DNA of 18,609 nt from an uncultured Gammaproteobacteria bacterium (lineage in GTDB: Bacteria; Pseudomonadota; Gammaproteobacteria; Coxiellales; Coxiellaceae). Numbering within the stretch: position 1 is the stretch's first letter; the number at the start of each line of letters is the position of its first letter. Below, piece after piece: positions 7,557 through 15,408 of the stretch. The notes under the pieces are model-generated. The model made no database searches. It was given only the letters and a program-made list of their open reading frames with translations, and was not told the DNA's origin. The stretch is from the NCBI GenBank assembly GCA_903870185.1, contig CAIQCE010000161.1:1-18609 (forward strand), in the 5' to 3' direction. Both the position numbers and the translations under genes were made by a program.

Positions 7557-9514
7557 CCCAAGCATTTATCGCCTTTCATTTGAATTTAGCTTATTCCTCC
7601 ATCGCAGAGTCTTCTAGATTGCAGGTGATAGAGAAATGTTATTTTCCTCTTCTCGAACTCGCCAAGAAAACAGGAATTCCCATTGGGATAGAGCTGACGG
7701 GCTGGACTTTAAGACAAATCCAACAGCTAGCTCCTGATTGGGTGCAAGAGTTCAAAGCAATGTTAGCGAGGAGTCAGTGTGAATTAATCGGCAGTGGTTA
7801 TGTACAGGCCATTGGGCCGTTGATGCCTTATGAAGTCAATCTTTGGAATCAAAAATTAGGATTAGCCGATTATCAGGAAATTTTGGAAGTTCAACCTAAA
7901 ATTGTATTGGTGAATGAAATGGCATTTTCAACTGGCTTGGTTGGAATTTATCAGCAACTGGGGTATCAGGGTATTATCATGGATCGTGATAATATTCGGC
8001 TCGCCTTAGGTCTTGAGAATGAGGAGTATGAAGCGATTCCCTCATATGCTAAAGGTTTAAATCAATCTTCAATTCCTGTGTTATGGTCAGATTCAATATT
8101 ATTCCAAAAATTACAGCGATATGCGCATGGTGATAGTCGACTCATCGATTATTTGCAGTGTTTTAGAAAACGAGCAGCTATCTCAAAAAGGCCTTTAGCC
8201 GTTTATTGTAATGATGCTGAGATTTTTGATTATCGCCCGGGTCGGTTTGCAGAGGAACGCCCAGCTCATGAAGACGGTGAGTGGAATCGTTTAATGAAAT
8301 TATTAACTATTCTCTCAAACGAAGAAGGGGTCAAATGGAGTTCTCCTACAGAGGCTTTGGATCAATCTTTAAATGCGGTTTCTAATGATGTACGGATATT
8401 AAGCTCTATTACTCAGCCAATCCCAGTGAAAAAACAATCCAAATATAACGTAAGTCGCTGGGCAATTACAGGGCGTAATAATCTTTGGATTAACACCTTA
8501 TGTTATCGATTGGCTGCTAAGCTAAAGGGCTCTCAAGAATCAGCATTATGGCGCTCACTTTGTGAATGTTGGGCCAGCGATTTACGGACTCATATTGAGG
8601 CTAAGCGGTGGGAAGCTATTTCATTACAGCTAGAGCAATTATTGATATCACAGGGGTTAAATTCAGATTATCAAATCCCAAGGGAGTATCATCAACTCAA
8701 TGAAACCAAGTCGGGTAACTTTACTATAGAAAAAGATCCTGAGCAGATATTGTTGACAATTAAAACACCTGTTTTAGTCATTGTTTTTAATTTGCGTAGA
8801 GGGTTGGCTATCCAGTCTCTCAGTTTTGCTTCTCAAGATTTTGAGCCAATATTAGGTACTCTTGCTCATGGATATTATGATTCTATCGAATATGGAGCTG
8901 ATTTTTATTCGGGAGGTGTTATTGTCGAGCTCCCGATGGAGCGGCGCAGGGTGACCGATCTAGAGCGAGTAGAGCCTATTATTGAAGAGTCAGCTGATGA
9001 GCTTATTATTCACACTAAGATCATGACAGCTCAAGGAGAGATTATAAAATCTTATAAAATCTCCTCTTCTCGTGAAGCAATTTCTTTTCGTGTGGAATTT
9101 CCAGATTGGGAAAGGAAACAATGTATATTACGAGCAGGGGTATTAAGTTTTCTACCCGAGGCATTCAAAGGTTTGCTGCAGTTGAAGGTTCGTAATGGGG
9201 GGGCAGATTTGGAGAATTTTGATTTGAATCAAAATTGTGATCATATTATAGCCTCTTCTAGTTTGGTCTCTTCTACAACAGGTTTTGGTGCTACCTCTGG
9301 TGAGATTATTATCGGTGATCAATGGCGATCATTAAGAATTAATTGGAATCCAGCTAACGCTGCGGTATTCCCGATGTTAAATTATCAAAAATTCAAAAAA
9401 GATTTTTTGATGCGCCTGTATTTTTCCTTGAGTGAGCTGGATGAATCAATGAGGCCGGGAGGCATCTTTCCTGATCTTGAGTTTCAGATTGAGCCCGCCT
9501 CTATCTTGGATTAG
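7553..9514 (+). CDS. GH57-like glycoside hydrolase/transferase
   Basis: A 653-residue protein with an N-terminal (beta/alpha)7-barrel of the GH57 type. Recognisable family stretches are FHLNLAYSS (8-16, with H9), IELTGWTL (46-53), CELIGSGYVQAIGPLMPY (76-93), VNEMAFS (120-126) and YCNDAEIFDYRPGRF (218-232). By comparison with GH57 4-alpha-glucanotransferase, E122 would be the nucleophile and D221 the acid/base; both are present, so catalysis is plausible. Residues from about 385 to the end look like a beta-sandwich domain of the kind found after such barrels. There is no signal peptide, so it should act in the cytoplasm. GH57 enzymes usually act on alpha-glucans, but ATGA coupling to a sugar-synthesis gene argues for a role in making or trimming the locus glycan or a precursor. 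Confidence 0.75.
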   Translation: MTQAFIAFHLNLAYSSIAESSRLQVIEKCYFPLLELAKKTGIPIGIELTGWTLRQIQQLAPDWVQEFKAMLARSQCELIGSGYVQAIGPLMPYEVNLWNQKLGLADYQEILEVQPKIVLVNEMAFSTGLVGIYQQLGYQGIIMDRDNIRLALGLENEEYEAIPSYAKGLNQSSIPVLWSDSILFQKLQRYAHGDSRLIDYLQCFRKRAAISKRPLAVYCNDAEIFDYRPGRFAEERPAHEDGEWNRLMKLLTILSNEEGVKWSSPTEALDQSLNAVSNDVRILSSITQPIPVKKQSKYNVSRWAITGRNNLWINTLCYRLAAKLKGSQESALWRSLCECWASDLRTHIEAKRWEAISLQLEQLLISQGLNSDYQIPREYHQLNETKSGNFTIEKDPEQILLTIKTPVLVIVFNLRRGLAIQSLSFASQDFEPILGTLAHGYYDSIEYGADFYSGGVIVELPMERRRVTDLERVEPIIEESADELIIHTKIMTAQGEIIKSYKISSSREAISFRVEFPDWERKQCILRAGVLSFLPEAFKGLLQLKVRNGGADLENFDLNQNCDHIIASSSLVSSTTGFGATSGEIIIGDQWRSLRINWNPANAAVFPMLNYQKFKKDFLMRLYFSLSELDESMRPGGIFPDLEFQIEPASILD

Positions 9515-9544
9515 TGTAATAAGCAAGTTTAAAGATTTATTAAC

Positions 9545-9572
9545 TTGACGATGTTTGAATTAATGATATGTT
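9545..9572 (+). promoter_or_regulatory. Candidate sigma70 promoter before pseB
   Basis: TTGACG (9545-9550) and TATGTT (9567-9572) are separated by 16 bases in the 94-base gap between the GH57-like gene and pseB. They lie about 36 bases before the pseB start. This suggests that pseB and the glycosyltransferases can be transcribed separately from the seven-gene block. Confidence 0.4.
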
Positions 9573-9596
9573 TAAATAGCTAGTTAGACAAATTAC

Positions 9597-9602
9597 AAGG
9601 AG
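9597..9602 (+). promoter_or_regulatory. Strong ribosome site of pseB
   Basis: AAGGAG lies six bases before the ATG at 9609. It is the best match to the Shine-Dalgarno consensus in the window and fixes the start. Confidence 0.7.
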
Positions 9603-9608
9603 ATGTAA

Positions 9609-10637
9609 ATGTTAAATAATCAATCAATTTTGATTACAGGCGGGACAGGTTCATTTGGACAATATTGTGCAAAAACCATCATTCAACGATATAAACCTAA
9701 GCGTGTAATTATTTTTTCTCGTGATGAGCTTAAGCAATTTGAGATGCAGCAAACGGTTAACGGTGATAATGTTTGTTATTACATCGGCGACATCCGTGAT
9801 TTAGATCGTTTGAAATTTGTGATGCGTGATGTTGATTATGTGATTCATGCAGCTGCATTAAAACATGTTCCAGCAGCTGAATATAATCCCTTCGAGTGTA
9901 TTAAGACTAATATTGAAGGCTCTCAAAATGTCATAAGAGCCGCTCTAGATGCTGATGTTAAGAAAGTTGTTGCTCTTTCAACTGATAAGGCAGCTAATCC
10001 TATCAATCTTTATGGGGCAACTAAGCTTGCCGGTGATAAATTATTTGTTGCTGCAAATAATATCAGCGGAAAAGATAAAACTATGTTCAGTGTTGTTCGT
10101 TATGGAAATGTAGTAGGGTCAAGAGGGTCAGTAGTTCCTTATTTTGAAAAATTAATTCAATCTGGGGCTGATTGTTTGCCAATTACAGACGAGCAAATGA
10201 CTCGATTTTGGATTACTCTCTCTCAGGGTGTGGATTTTGTATTGCGATGTTTTGATCGAATGCGTGGAGGGGAGATTTTTGTTCCTAAATTGCCATCCAC
10301 TCATATGATTGACTTGGCAAAGGCAATGGCTCCTGAGCTTAAAGTTAAGATTATTGGTAGGCGCCCTGGCGAGAAATTGCATGAAGTGATGTGTCCTGCA
10401 GATGACTCTCATTTAACTTTGGAATTCAAAGATTATTTCTTAATAATGCCAACCATTAAATTCAATAATACTAACAATGATTATAGTTGCAATTCTCTAG
10501 GTGAAACTTCTAAACCTGTTAAATTGGGTTTCGAGTATAGTTCAGCGACCAATCCTAATTTCTTGAATATTGAGGAGATAAGGGATCTAATCAGCCATTC
10601 TTCAAAATTGCCTGAAAAAGAATTAGCTGCAGTTTAA
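9609..10637 (+). CDS. pseB: UDP-GlcNAc 4,6-dehydratase (5-inverting), PseB
   Basis: A 342-residue extended SDR that converts UDP-GlcNAc to UDP-2-acetamido-2,6-dideoxy-beta-L-arabino-hexos-4-ulose, the first step of pseudaminic acid synthesis. Evidence is the NADP loop TGGTGSFG (10-17), the HAAALKHVPAAE segment (80-91) and STDKAANPINLYGATK (124-139). D126, K127, Y135 and K139 match the catalytic set of Helicobacter FlaA1 (D132, K133, Y141, K145) with a constant offset of six. The NLYGATK form separates it from the FnlA/CapE type, which usually has NAMG. The length is normal for the family. PseC, PseF and PseH are not in the window, so the product may continue to pseudaminic acid only if those genes lie elsewhere; a 6-deoxy-AltNAc or related sugar is the alternative. 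Confidence 0.9.
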   Translation: MLNNQSILITGGTGSFGQYCAKTIIQRYKPKRVIIFSRDELKQFEMQQTVNGDNVCYYIGDIRDLDRLKFVMRDVDYVIHAAALKHVPAAEYNPFECIKTNIEGSQNVIRAALDADVKKVVALSTDKAANPINLYGATKLAGDKLFVAANNISGKDKTMFSVVRYGNVVGSRGSVVPYFEKLIQSGADCLPITDEQMTRFWITLSQGVDFVLRCFDRMRGGEIFVPKLPSTHMIDLAKAMAPELKVKIIGRRPGEKLHEVMCPADDSHLTLEFKDYFLIMPTIKFNNTNNDYSCNSLGETSKPVKLGFEYSSATNPNFLNIEEIRDLISHSSKLPEKELAAV

Positions 10638-10645
10638 TTGGCTTG

Positions 10646-10693
10646 CCTTTAATTAAGAATTATTATTTTAGTGTTTTTATTTGAAATTAAAGG
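10646..10693. repeat. Inverted repeat in the pseB-GT4 gap
   Basis: CCTTTAATT (10646-10654) and its exact complement AATTAAAGG (10685-10693) are separated by 30 bases within the 99-base gap between pseB and the next gene. The arms are AT-rich and no T-run follows, so this is not a typical terminator. It could be an mRNA structure or chance. Confidence 0.3.
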
Positions 10694-10736
10694 GAAGTGA
10701 ATTGTTAAGGATTTTTTAATCGGATTAAGTATTTTG

Positions 10737-11921
10737 ATGAAAGTCATATGTCTAACACCTTGGTTCCCTGTTAATGAATCAGATGTAACGGGAACCTATA
10801 TTTTAGACTCAATTAATGCATTGATTGATCAAGGTTGCGAGGTTGAAGTTTTAATAACTCGACCTTGGCGTCCAAGATGGGCTGGTTGGTTCCATAGAGA
10901 TTGGATTTATAAAAAAAAGGATCATCATTTTCAGAATAAACCTTATATCCATCATTGTTATTATTTATCGATCCCTAGAAATATTATGAGTATATTGACT
11001 CATTGGTCATATCGAAAGAGGGTTGGAAATAAATTAAAAAAAATGATTAAAGAGAATCAATGTCAATTGATACATGCTCATACGGAGCTTGCCGCTTTGG
11101 CTGCGATCGATATTGGGAAGTATTTTAGGATTCCTACTGTAATGACTTTGCATGGGATTGATACTAAATCTACAGTTGGTTCTAAGTCAGAAGTGAAAAG
11201 GCTTTATCGTGATACCTTGGAAAATTCAGATCGAGTGGTTTTAGTAGGAGAGCCGCTAAGAGATTTTTTTCAGAAGTTTACTCATAAAAGCAACATGTTC
11301 AAAGTTGTTCCGAATGGTTTTAGACTTTCTGAAGAAAATAAAAATTTAAAAAAAAATATATGGAATTCGGATTTCACACGATTTATCAGCGTTTCTAATC
11401 TGCATGAAGGCAAAGGCATTGATATTAATTTAAAAGCGCTTGCTACTCTGAAAAGAAAGGGAATTCTCAACTGGTCTTATATTGTAGTAGGGGAGGGGCA
11501 TCAAAGACCTTATTTAGAAGCGTTGGTTAAGGATTTGGAGCTTTCCCAGAAAGTTTTTTTCCAGGGGGCTGTTTCACCTGGAAGTGTTTTCAAGCTCCTT
11601 CTTAATGCAGATGTATTTATATTGCCTTCATATCGTGAGGCTTTTGGTATTGCTTATTTAGAAGCGATGTCATGTGGATTACTCGCGATAGGTGTTCAGG
11701 GGCAAGGTCCCCAGGCATTTATTAAGCATAGAAGAACGGGATTGCTTGTGTCCCCTAATGATGCTGTTAACTTGGCAGAAACTTTGAATCATATCTTATT
11801 TGAAAAAGACCAGTATAAAGAAATGGCAGAATTAGGAAGGCAATTTGTATTGAAAAATTTTACTTGGGAAAATCATGCCTCTAAGTTAATGGAAGTATTT
11901 AATGAGGTTATTAATGAATAA
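10737..11921 (+). CDS. Glycosyltransferase family 4 (first)
   Basis: A 394-residue retaining GT4 enzyme with the GT-B fold, adding a sugar from a nucleotide donor to a growing lipid-linked glycan at the cytoplasmic face. The N-terminal acceptor domain opens with KVICLTPWFP (2-11) and contains HAHTELAALAA (114-124) and the TLHGID segment (137-142). The donor domain has ISVSNLHEGKG (217-227), VVGEGHQ (250-256) and the EX7E motif E301-E309 in REAFGIAYLEAMSCG. A TTG at 10734 is also in frame immediately upstream, but ATG at 10737 is the more natural start; neither has a clear Shine-Dalgarno. The next gene overlaps its end by eight bases. The sugar specificity cannot be read from the sequence. Confidence 0.88.
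   Translation: MKVICLTPWFPVNESDVTGTYILDSINALIDQGCEVEVLITRPWRPRWAGWFHRDWIYKKKDHHFQNKPYIHHCYYLSIPRNIMSILTHWSYRKRVGNKLKKMIKENQCQLIHAHTELAALAAIDIGKYFRIPTVMTLHGIDTKSTVGSKSEVKRLYRDTLENSDRVVLVGEPLRDFFQKFTHKSNMFKVVPNGFRLSEENKNLKKNIWNSDFTRFISVSNLHEGKGIDINLKALATLKRKGILNWSYIVVGEGHQRPYLEALVKDLELSQKVFFQGAVSPGSVFKLLLNADVFILPSYREAFGIAYLEAMSCGLLAIGVQGQGPQAFIKHRRTGLLVSPNDAVNLAETLNHILFEKDQYKEMAELGRQFVLKNFTWENHASKLMEVFNEVINE
11904..11907 (+). promoter_or_regulatory. Ribosome site choosing the 11914 start
   Basis: GAGG lies six bases before ATG 11914. An earlier in-frame ATG at 11902 overlaps this site, so 11914 is the better start of the second GT4 gene. Confidence 0.55.
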
Positions 11922-13044
11922 TACCAAGCTTAAGAAAATATTGGTTGTTTTTATTGAGCCTGCCAGTTATATGATTGATTTGGTTAATCAGCTTTATGTC
12001 AAATGGGACGGCCAAATTGATGTTATATTTTTGCATGAGAATTTAACTCAAAATTGGGGTGTTAATCAGGCAGATAAATGGAGGTTTCTTCCTCATGATC
12101 GATTTAAAAAGTTAATATTTTTTTTGAGAACTTTTAAAGGAAAATATGATTTAATTCATCTTCCAGGCTGGGCGGGTGATCCGATGCTGATTTTTTTTTA
12201 TCTTTATGGGATTCTAAAATCAGTCCCTATTACAGTGACCTCGGATACTCATTACCACTCAACTTCTCGCATGAAAGCTCTACTTAAAAAATTAATTTAC
12301 CCTGTTATCTTTAGAAATATAGCTGCATTTTTCCCTGGGGGAAAAAATAAGCAGGTTCAATATTTGGAGATTTATGGTGCGAAGCCCGATAAGATATATC
12401 CAGTTTCTATGACTGTTGATGTGACTCGAATAAAAAAGTACCTATCAGGCCTTTCTCCTGAATATCGAAAAAATTCACGATCTCAATATGAAATTTCAGG
12501 CGAGGATGTTGTATTTTTATTTGTAGGAAGATTATTGTCGTATAAAGGAATTAATGATCTTATGGTCGCATTTAATGAGATTAAAAATCCATTGGCTCGA
12601 TTAATTATAGTTGGCTCAGGCCCTCTTTCAGGTCATATTCAAGAATTAGCTAGTCTAGATTTCCGAATACAATATTTAGGTAGATTAAAAGATAATTTGT
12701 TGCTGGATATTTATAATTTGGCTGATGTTTTTGTATTACCCTCTCATTTTGAGCCATGGGGCCTTGTTGTTAATGAGGCAATGGCAGCTGGGAAGCCAGT
12801 GATTGTATCTGATCAAGTTGGCTGTGCAGATGATTTGGTTGTTAATCAAAAAACAGGATTTATTGTGCGGTCAGGTAAGTTTCTTGAATTGAAAAATGCC
12901 ATGGAGGAGATGATTAATAGTTCTTCTATTCGTTTAGAAATGGGTGCCAATGCTTCTGAATTAATAGAAGGCTGGACGCTTGAAAATCAGGCTAATATTA
13001 TTTCTAACACCTGGAGTTTAGTAATGAAAAGATTTGGGAGGTAG
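11914..13044 (+). CDS. Glycosyltransferase family 4 (second)
   Basis: A 376-residue GT4 glycosyltransferase. The donor half shows FLFVGRLLSYKG (201-212), LIIVGSGPL (230-238) and an EX7E pair (E280 and E288) in HFEPWGLVVNEAMAAGKPV, followed by SDQVGCADDLV. The N-terminal half has an HLPGW loop and TSDTHYHS, typical of the acceptor domain. It overlaps the end of the first GT4 gene, so the two are probably made in a fixed ratio. It differs enough from the first GT4 that recent tandem duplication is unlikely. Donor and acceptor are unknown, although the FEPWGLVVNEAM form is common among enzymes of polysaccharide loci. Confidence 0.88.
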   Translation: MNNTKLKKILVVFIEPASYMIDLVNQLYVKWDGQIDVIFLHENLTQNWGVNQADKWRFLPHDRFKKLIFFLRTFKGKYDLIHLPGWAGDPMLIFFYLYGILKSVPITVTSDTHYHSTSRMKALLKKLIYPVIFRNIAAFFPGGKNKQVQYLEIYGAKPDKIYPVSMTVDVTRIKKYLSGLSPEYRKNSRSQYEISGEDVVFLFVGRLLSYKGINDLMVAFNEIKNPLARLIIVGSGPLSGHIQELASLDFRIQYLGRLKDNLLLDIYNLADVFVLPSHFEPWGLVVNEAMAAGKPVIVSDQVGCADDLVVNQKTGFIVRSGKFLELKNAMEEMINSSSIRLEMGANASELIEGWTLENQANIISNTWSLVMKRFGR

Positions 13045-13055
13045 GGATTTTTCTA

Positions 13056-14294
13056 ATGAAAAAACGATTAATATTAAGTAATTATTTACTCTCAGTATAT
13101 TTATTAATTAGCTGCGCAGTTTATGTTTATAGAGTCCGTGACTTCATTCCTTACCAGCTTCGTTGGTATTTATTACCAGTTTTTTTATGTGCTTTAATTG
13201 CTAGGCCGAAAATCCATTGGCTGTGGGCTACGGCATTTGGGAGAGCTTTGCTGCTTTATTTTGCCTGGTGTTTTTTGAGTATTATTTGGTCTGATGTTAA
13301 AAATTTAACATTTTATAGAGCCAGCATTTCATTGATCATTGTCCTTACTATTGTTACTGCAACAATAGAGTGGGTTAGATCTCATCCAATTGATAAAGCT
13401 TTAAATTATCTCTCCCCGTATGTGGGCTGTGTATTACTCTCGCCTATTATTGGCTATCATTTGTCTCTGGGCTATTACTCAGGAGGTTTTTCGAATTCCA
13501 ATTTAATGGGATTTTTCTCGCAGGCTATTTATCCATTTTTGCTTTGGAGAGGGAGTTTAGTTGGATTTTTTACTTACTCAGGTATTAAATGGATTATTTT
13601 GATAGCTATTTGCTTGATTCTTTTATTTATGACTCAAACAAGATCGGCTACTTTAGTTGTAATTATAGTGTCCTCCCTATTTTTTTTAAATATTAAGTAT
13701 GCAAAACGTGCACCTGTTAAAACAATTGCTCTGATGATTTTTGCATTTTTGTTAATGGGAGTTTTGATGGTTTCACCTGGGTGGGTTTCTCATATCAAAG
13801 CATTTGCATATAAAGATAATTTTAATAAAGGTATTTTTGCTACCAGAATTGATAATTGGCAAAATACTTACGAAGGGGCATATCAAGGAGGTTGGATAGG
13901 TGTGGGGTATGGGGTTGCCTACGGCGTAACAGAGTTTAACTTAACTTCACAATTAACTGCCTCAACTTATGGAAGAGAGAAGAGCAATGCACCTTTAGCT
14001 GTGATTGAAGAAACAGGCGTCATTGGTTTTATTTTGTACATCGCCTTGTTGCTTTCTTTGTCTAAGCAGAGCTTTATGCTCTACAGGATGACTCAAAAAA
14101 ATTCCCATGAAAGAATTTTAATCTTGATTGTCTCAGGTGAATTATTAGGAATGGTTGTGCATTCATTTTTTGAGGATTGGTGGTCATCTCCTGGCTCTCC
14201 AATAGCAATTTATTTTTGGTCATTGGTTGGTGTTTTGCAGGGGCTTTTTATCATTCAAAAGAGAAAGAGGGTATTGCAAAAGCTAGTGATTTAA
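13056..14294 (+). CDS. O-antigen polymerase/ligase family membrane protein (Wzy/WaaL type)
   Basis: A 412-residue inner-membrane protein with about ten to eleven hydrophobic segments. It resembles the Wzy_C/O-antigen ligase family: GGFSNSNLMGFFSQ (about 144-157), the TQTRSAT segment (about 193-199) at the start of a membrane helix, and a large periplasmic loop containing ATRIDNWQNTYEGAY and GWIGVGYG (about 262-286), then NAPLAVIEETGVIGF (about 310-324). These enzymes use undecaprenyl-linked glycans in the periplasm, either polymerising repeat units or joining a glycan to an acceptor. Sequence alone cannot separate the two roles; the downstream Wza/Wzc export genes favour a polymerase. AGGG at 13043-13046 is the likely ribosome site. 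It is the last gene before the 261-base gap. Confidence 0.8.
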   Translation: MKKRLILSNYLLSVYLLISCAVYVYRVRDFIPYQLRWYLLPVFLCALIARPKIHWLWATAFGRALLLYFAWCFLSIIWSDVKNLTFYRASISLIIVLTIVTATIEWVRSHPIDKALNYLSPYVGCVLLSPIIGYHLSLGYYSGGFSNSNLMGFFSQAIYPFLLWRGSLVGFFTYSGIKWIILIAICLILLFMTQTRSATLVVIIVSSLFFLNIKYAKRAPVKTIALMIFAFLLMGVLMVSPGWVSHIKAFAYKDNFNKGIFATRIDNWQNTYEGAYQGGWIGVGYGVAYGVTEFNLTSQLTASTYGREKSNAPLAVIEETGVIGFILYIALLLSLSKQSFMLYRMTQKNSHERILILIVSGELLGMVVHSFFEDWWSSPGSPIAIYFWSLVGVLQGLFIIQKRKRVLQKLVI

Positions 14295-14555
14295 TGCATA
14301 TATTTTCTTTAGGGGGGTTCCATCGTGATGTATTTTTGATTAAGTTTGAGTTTATTTATTTTCTCAGATTAAAGTTTATTATTCTTCTGTGAATCTCAAC
14401 TTAAATTTGTTACCATTGTCGAGTTTTCTTGTTTCGAATTGATGGATTTTAAGAGTCTTGCCTTGAATGATAAAGGCCTGGTTAGATATTTGAATTCAAA
14501 TGGATTCTTTTTTTGTGTAGGACTGATTCAATAATAACAGAGTAGGGTAGGAGTT
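14295..14555. other. Intergenic stretch before the export genes
   Basis: AT-rich and without a convincing gene. It holds a weak 5-bp stem GCCTT/AAGGC (14460-14464 and 14473-14477), a 14-bp perfect palindrome centred on an EcoRI-like core (14488-14501), then a T-run (14508-14514). No standard GC-rich hairpin with a T-tail is present. An AATAAT hexamer at 14530-14535 resembles a -10 box, but the matching -35 position is poor. A promoter for the exported-protein genes is expected here but not pinned down. No JUMPstart/ops-type element was found. Confidence 0.4.
14488..14501. repeat. 14-bp perfect palindrome
   Basis: ATTTGAATTCAAAT is exactly its own reverse complement. It lies 54 bases before the barrel-protein start, where an operator could sit. 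The AT content of the region raises the odds of chance. Confidence 0.35.
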
Positions 14556-15380
14556 ATGAAAAATAGCAATCAAAGACTTTTAAATCGGGGGACATTGATT
14601 AAGGTTTTATCAATCGCTCTGATCTTCTCAGCTAAAGTTGTACAGGCTGGCCCCAAAGTTGTTAACTATTACGATATGACTACTTTTTGGGAGAGGTTAG
14701 AGGCTGCTCAACCGGCTTCTTCAATAACAAGTAGTGTTACAACTCCCACCGCCTATGGAATGGGGTGGCGTAGTATAGCTCTTGGTGTTTCTGGTCAGGA
14801 TGGAACTCAATCAACAAGAAAACCTTTTGGGGAATATGCAGTTGGGTTTGGCTTGGGGGATCCTGATCGATTAGTTGCTTTAACGACTATGATGACTTTG
14901 GGTGGGTTAAATGAAGTGGTCCGCGATGGAAATTTTAATTTTCAACTATCTAGGAATATTGTTCCTGGTATGGCAGTTGCTATGGGAATTGAGAATGTAG
15001 CTGGATGGGGTGGTGATAAAGAAGTACAGAAAAGTAAATATCTTGTCGCTTCTCGTTCATTTAAATTAGATATGTTTTATGGTCGTCCACTGGGTTTGAT
15101 TGGTTCATTGGGTGTTGGAAATAGTCGATTCGTTCATGATATAACCCCAACTTCTCGAGACTTGCATCGATATGCTCCTTTTGCAGGGCTTAATATTCAA
15201 GTGCTACCTCAGGCTTCTTGGGTGATGGATTATGTTGGAGAAACATTGAATACGGGAATGACAGTAATTCCTTTTGTGAAGCTCCCTATGGTGGCAAGTT
15301 TAACCTTTATTGATTTGACTCATCGTGGTGGTAGGCGTATTCCTATCAGTGGAAGTATAGGGTATTCCATCACTTTTTAA
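14556..15380 (+). CDS. Exported beta-barrel-like protein of unknown family
   Basis: A 274-residue protein with a Sec signal peptide: a basic start, a hydrophobic core at about 15-26, and cleavage expected after A31 (VVQA). The mature chain is rich in glycine and alternating hydrophobic residues and ends in SITF, with the C-terminal phenylalanine typical of outer-membrane barrels. I do not recognise the family. Its place before small exported, Wza-like and Wzc-like genes recalls the gfc/yjb operons, where an outer-membrane barrel (GfcD/YjbH) accompanies group 4 capsule export; this protein is far shorter than those. A role in outer-membrane passage or anchoring of the glycan is inference. AGGG at 14544-14547 gives an eight-base spacing to the start. 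Confidence 0.7.
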   Translation: MKNSNQRLLNRGTLIKVLSIALIFSAKVVQAGPKVVNYYDMTTFWERLEAAQPASSITSSVTTPTAYGMGWRSIALGVSGQDGTQSTRKPFGEYAVGFGLGDPDRLVALTTMMTLGGLNEVVRDGNFNFQLSRNIVPGMAVAMGIENVAGWGGDKEVQKSKYLVASRSFKLDMFYGRPLGLIGSLGVGNSRFVHDITPTSRDLHRYAPFAGLNIQVLPQASWVMDYVGETLNTGMTVIPFVKLPMVASLTFIDLTHRGGRRIPISGSIGYSITF

Positions 15381-15408
15381 TTATTGGATTGTTACAGGAG
15401 TAGCTAAA

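Noticed and set aside
9609..10637. Assignment as FnlA/CapE-type dehydratase for FucNAc synthesis
   Set aside because: The active-site segment reads NLYGATK with Tyr, as in PseB, not the NAMG form usual in the FnlA/CapE group.
10734..10736. TTG as the start of the first GT4 gene
   Set aside because: It directly precedes an in-frame ATG, and neither has a better ribosome site; ATG is the simpler choice.
14177..14392. Open frame of 71 codons across the end of the Wzy/WaaL-type gene
   Set aside because: Most of it is an alternate frame of the membrane protein gene, and the tail in the spacer has no family signal or ribosome site.
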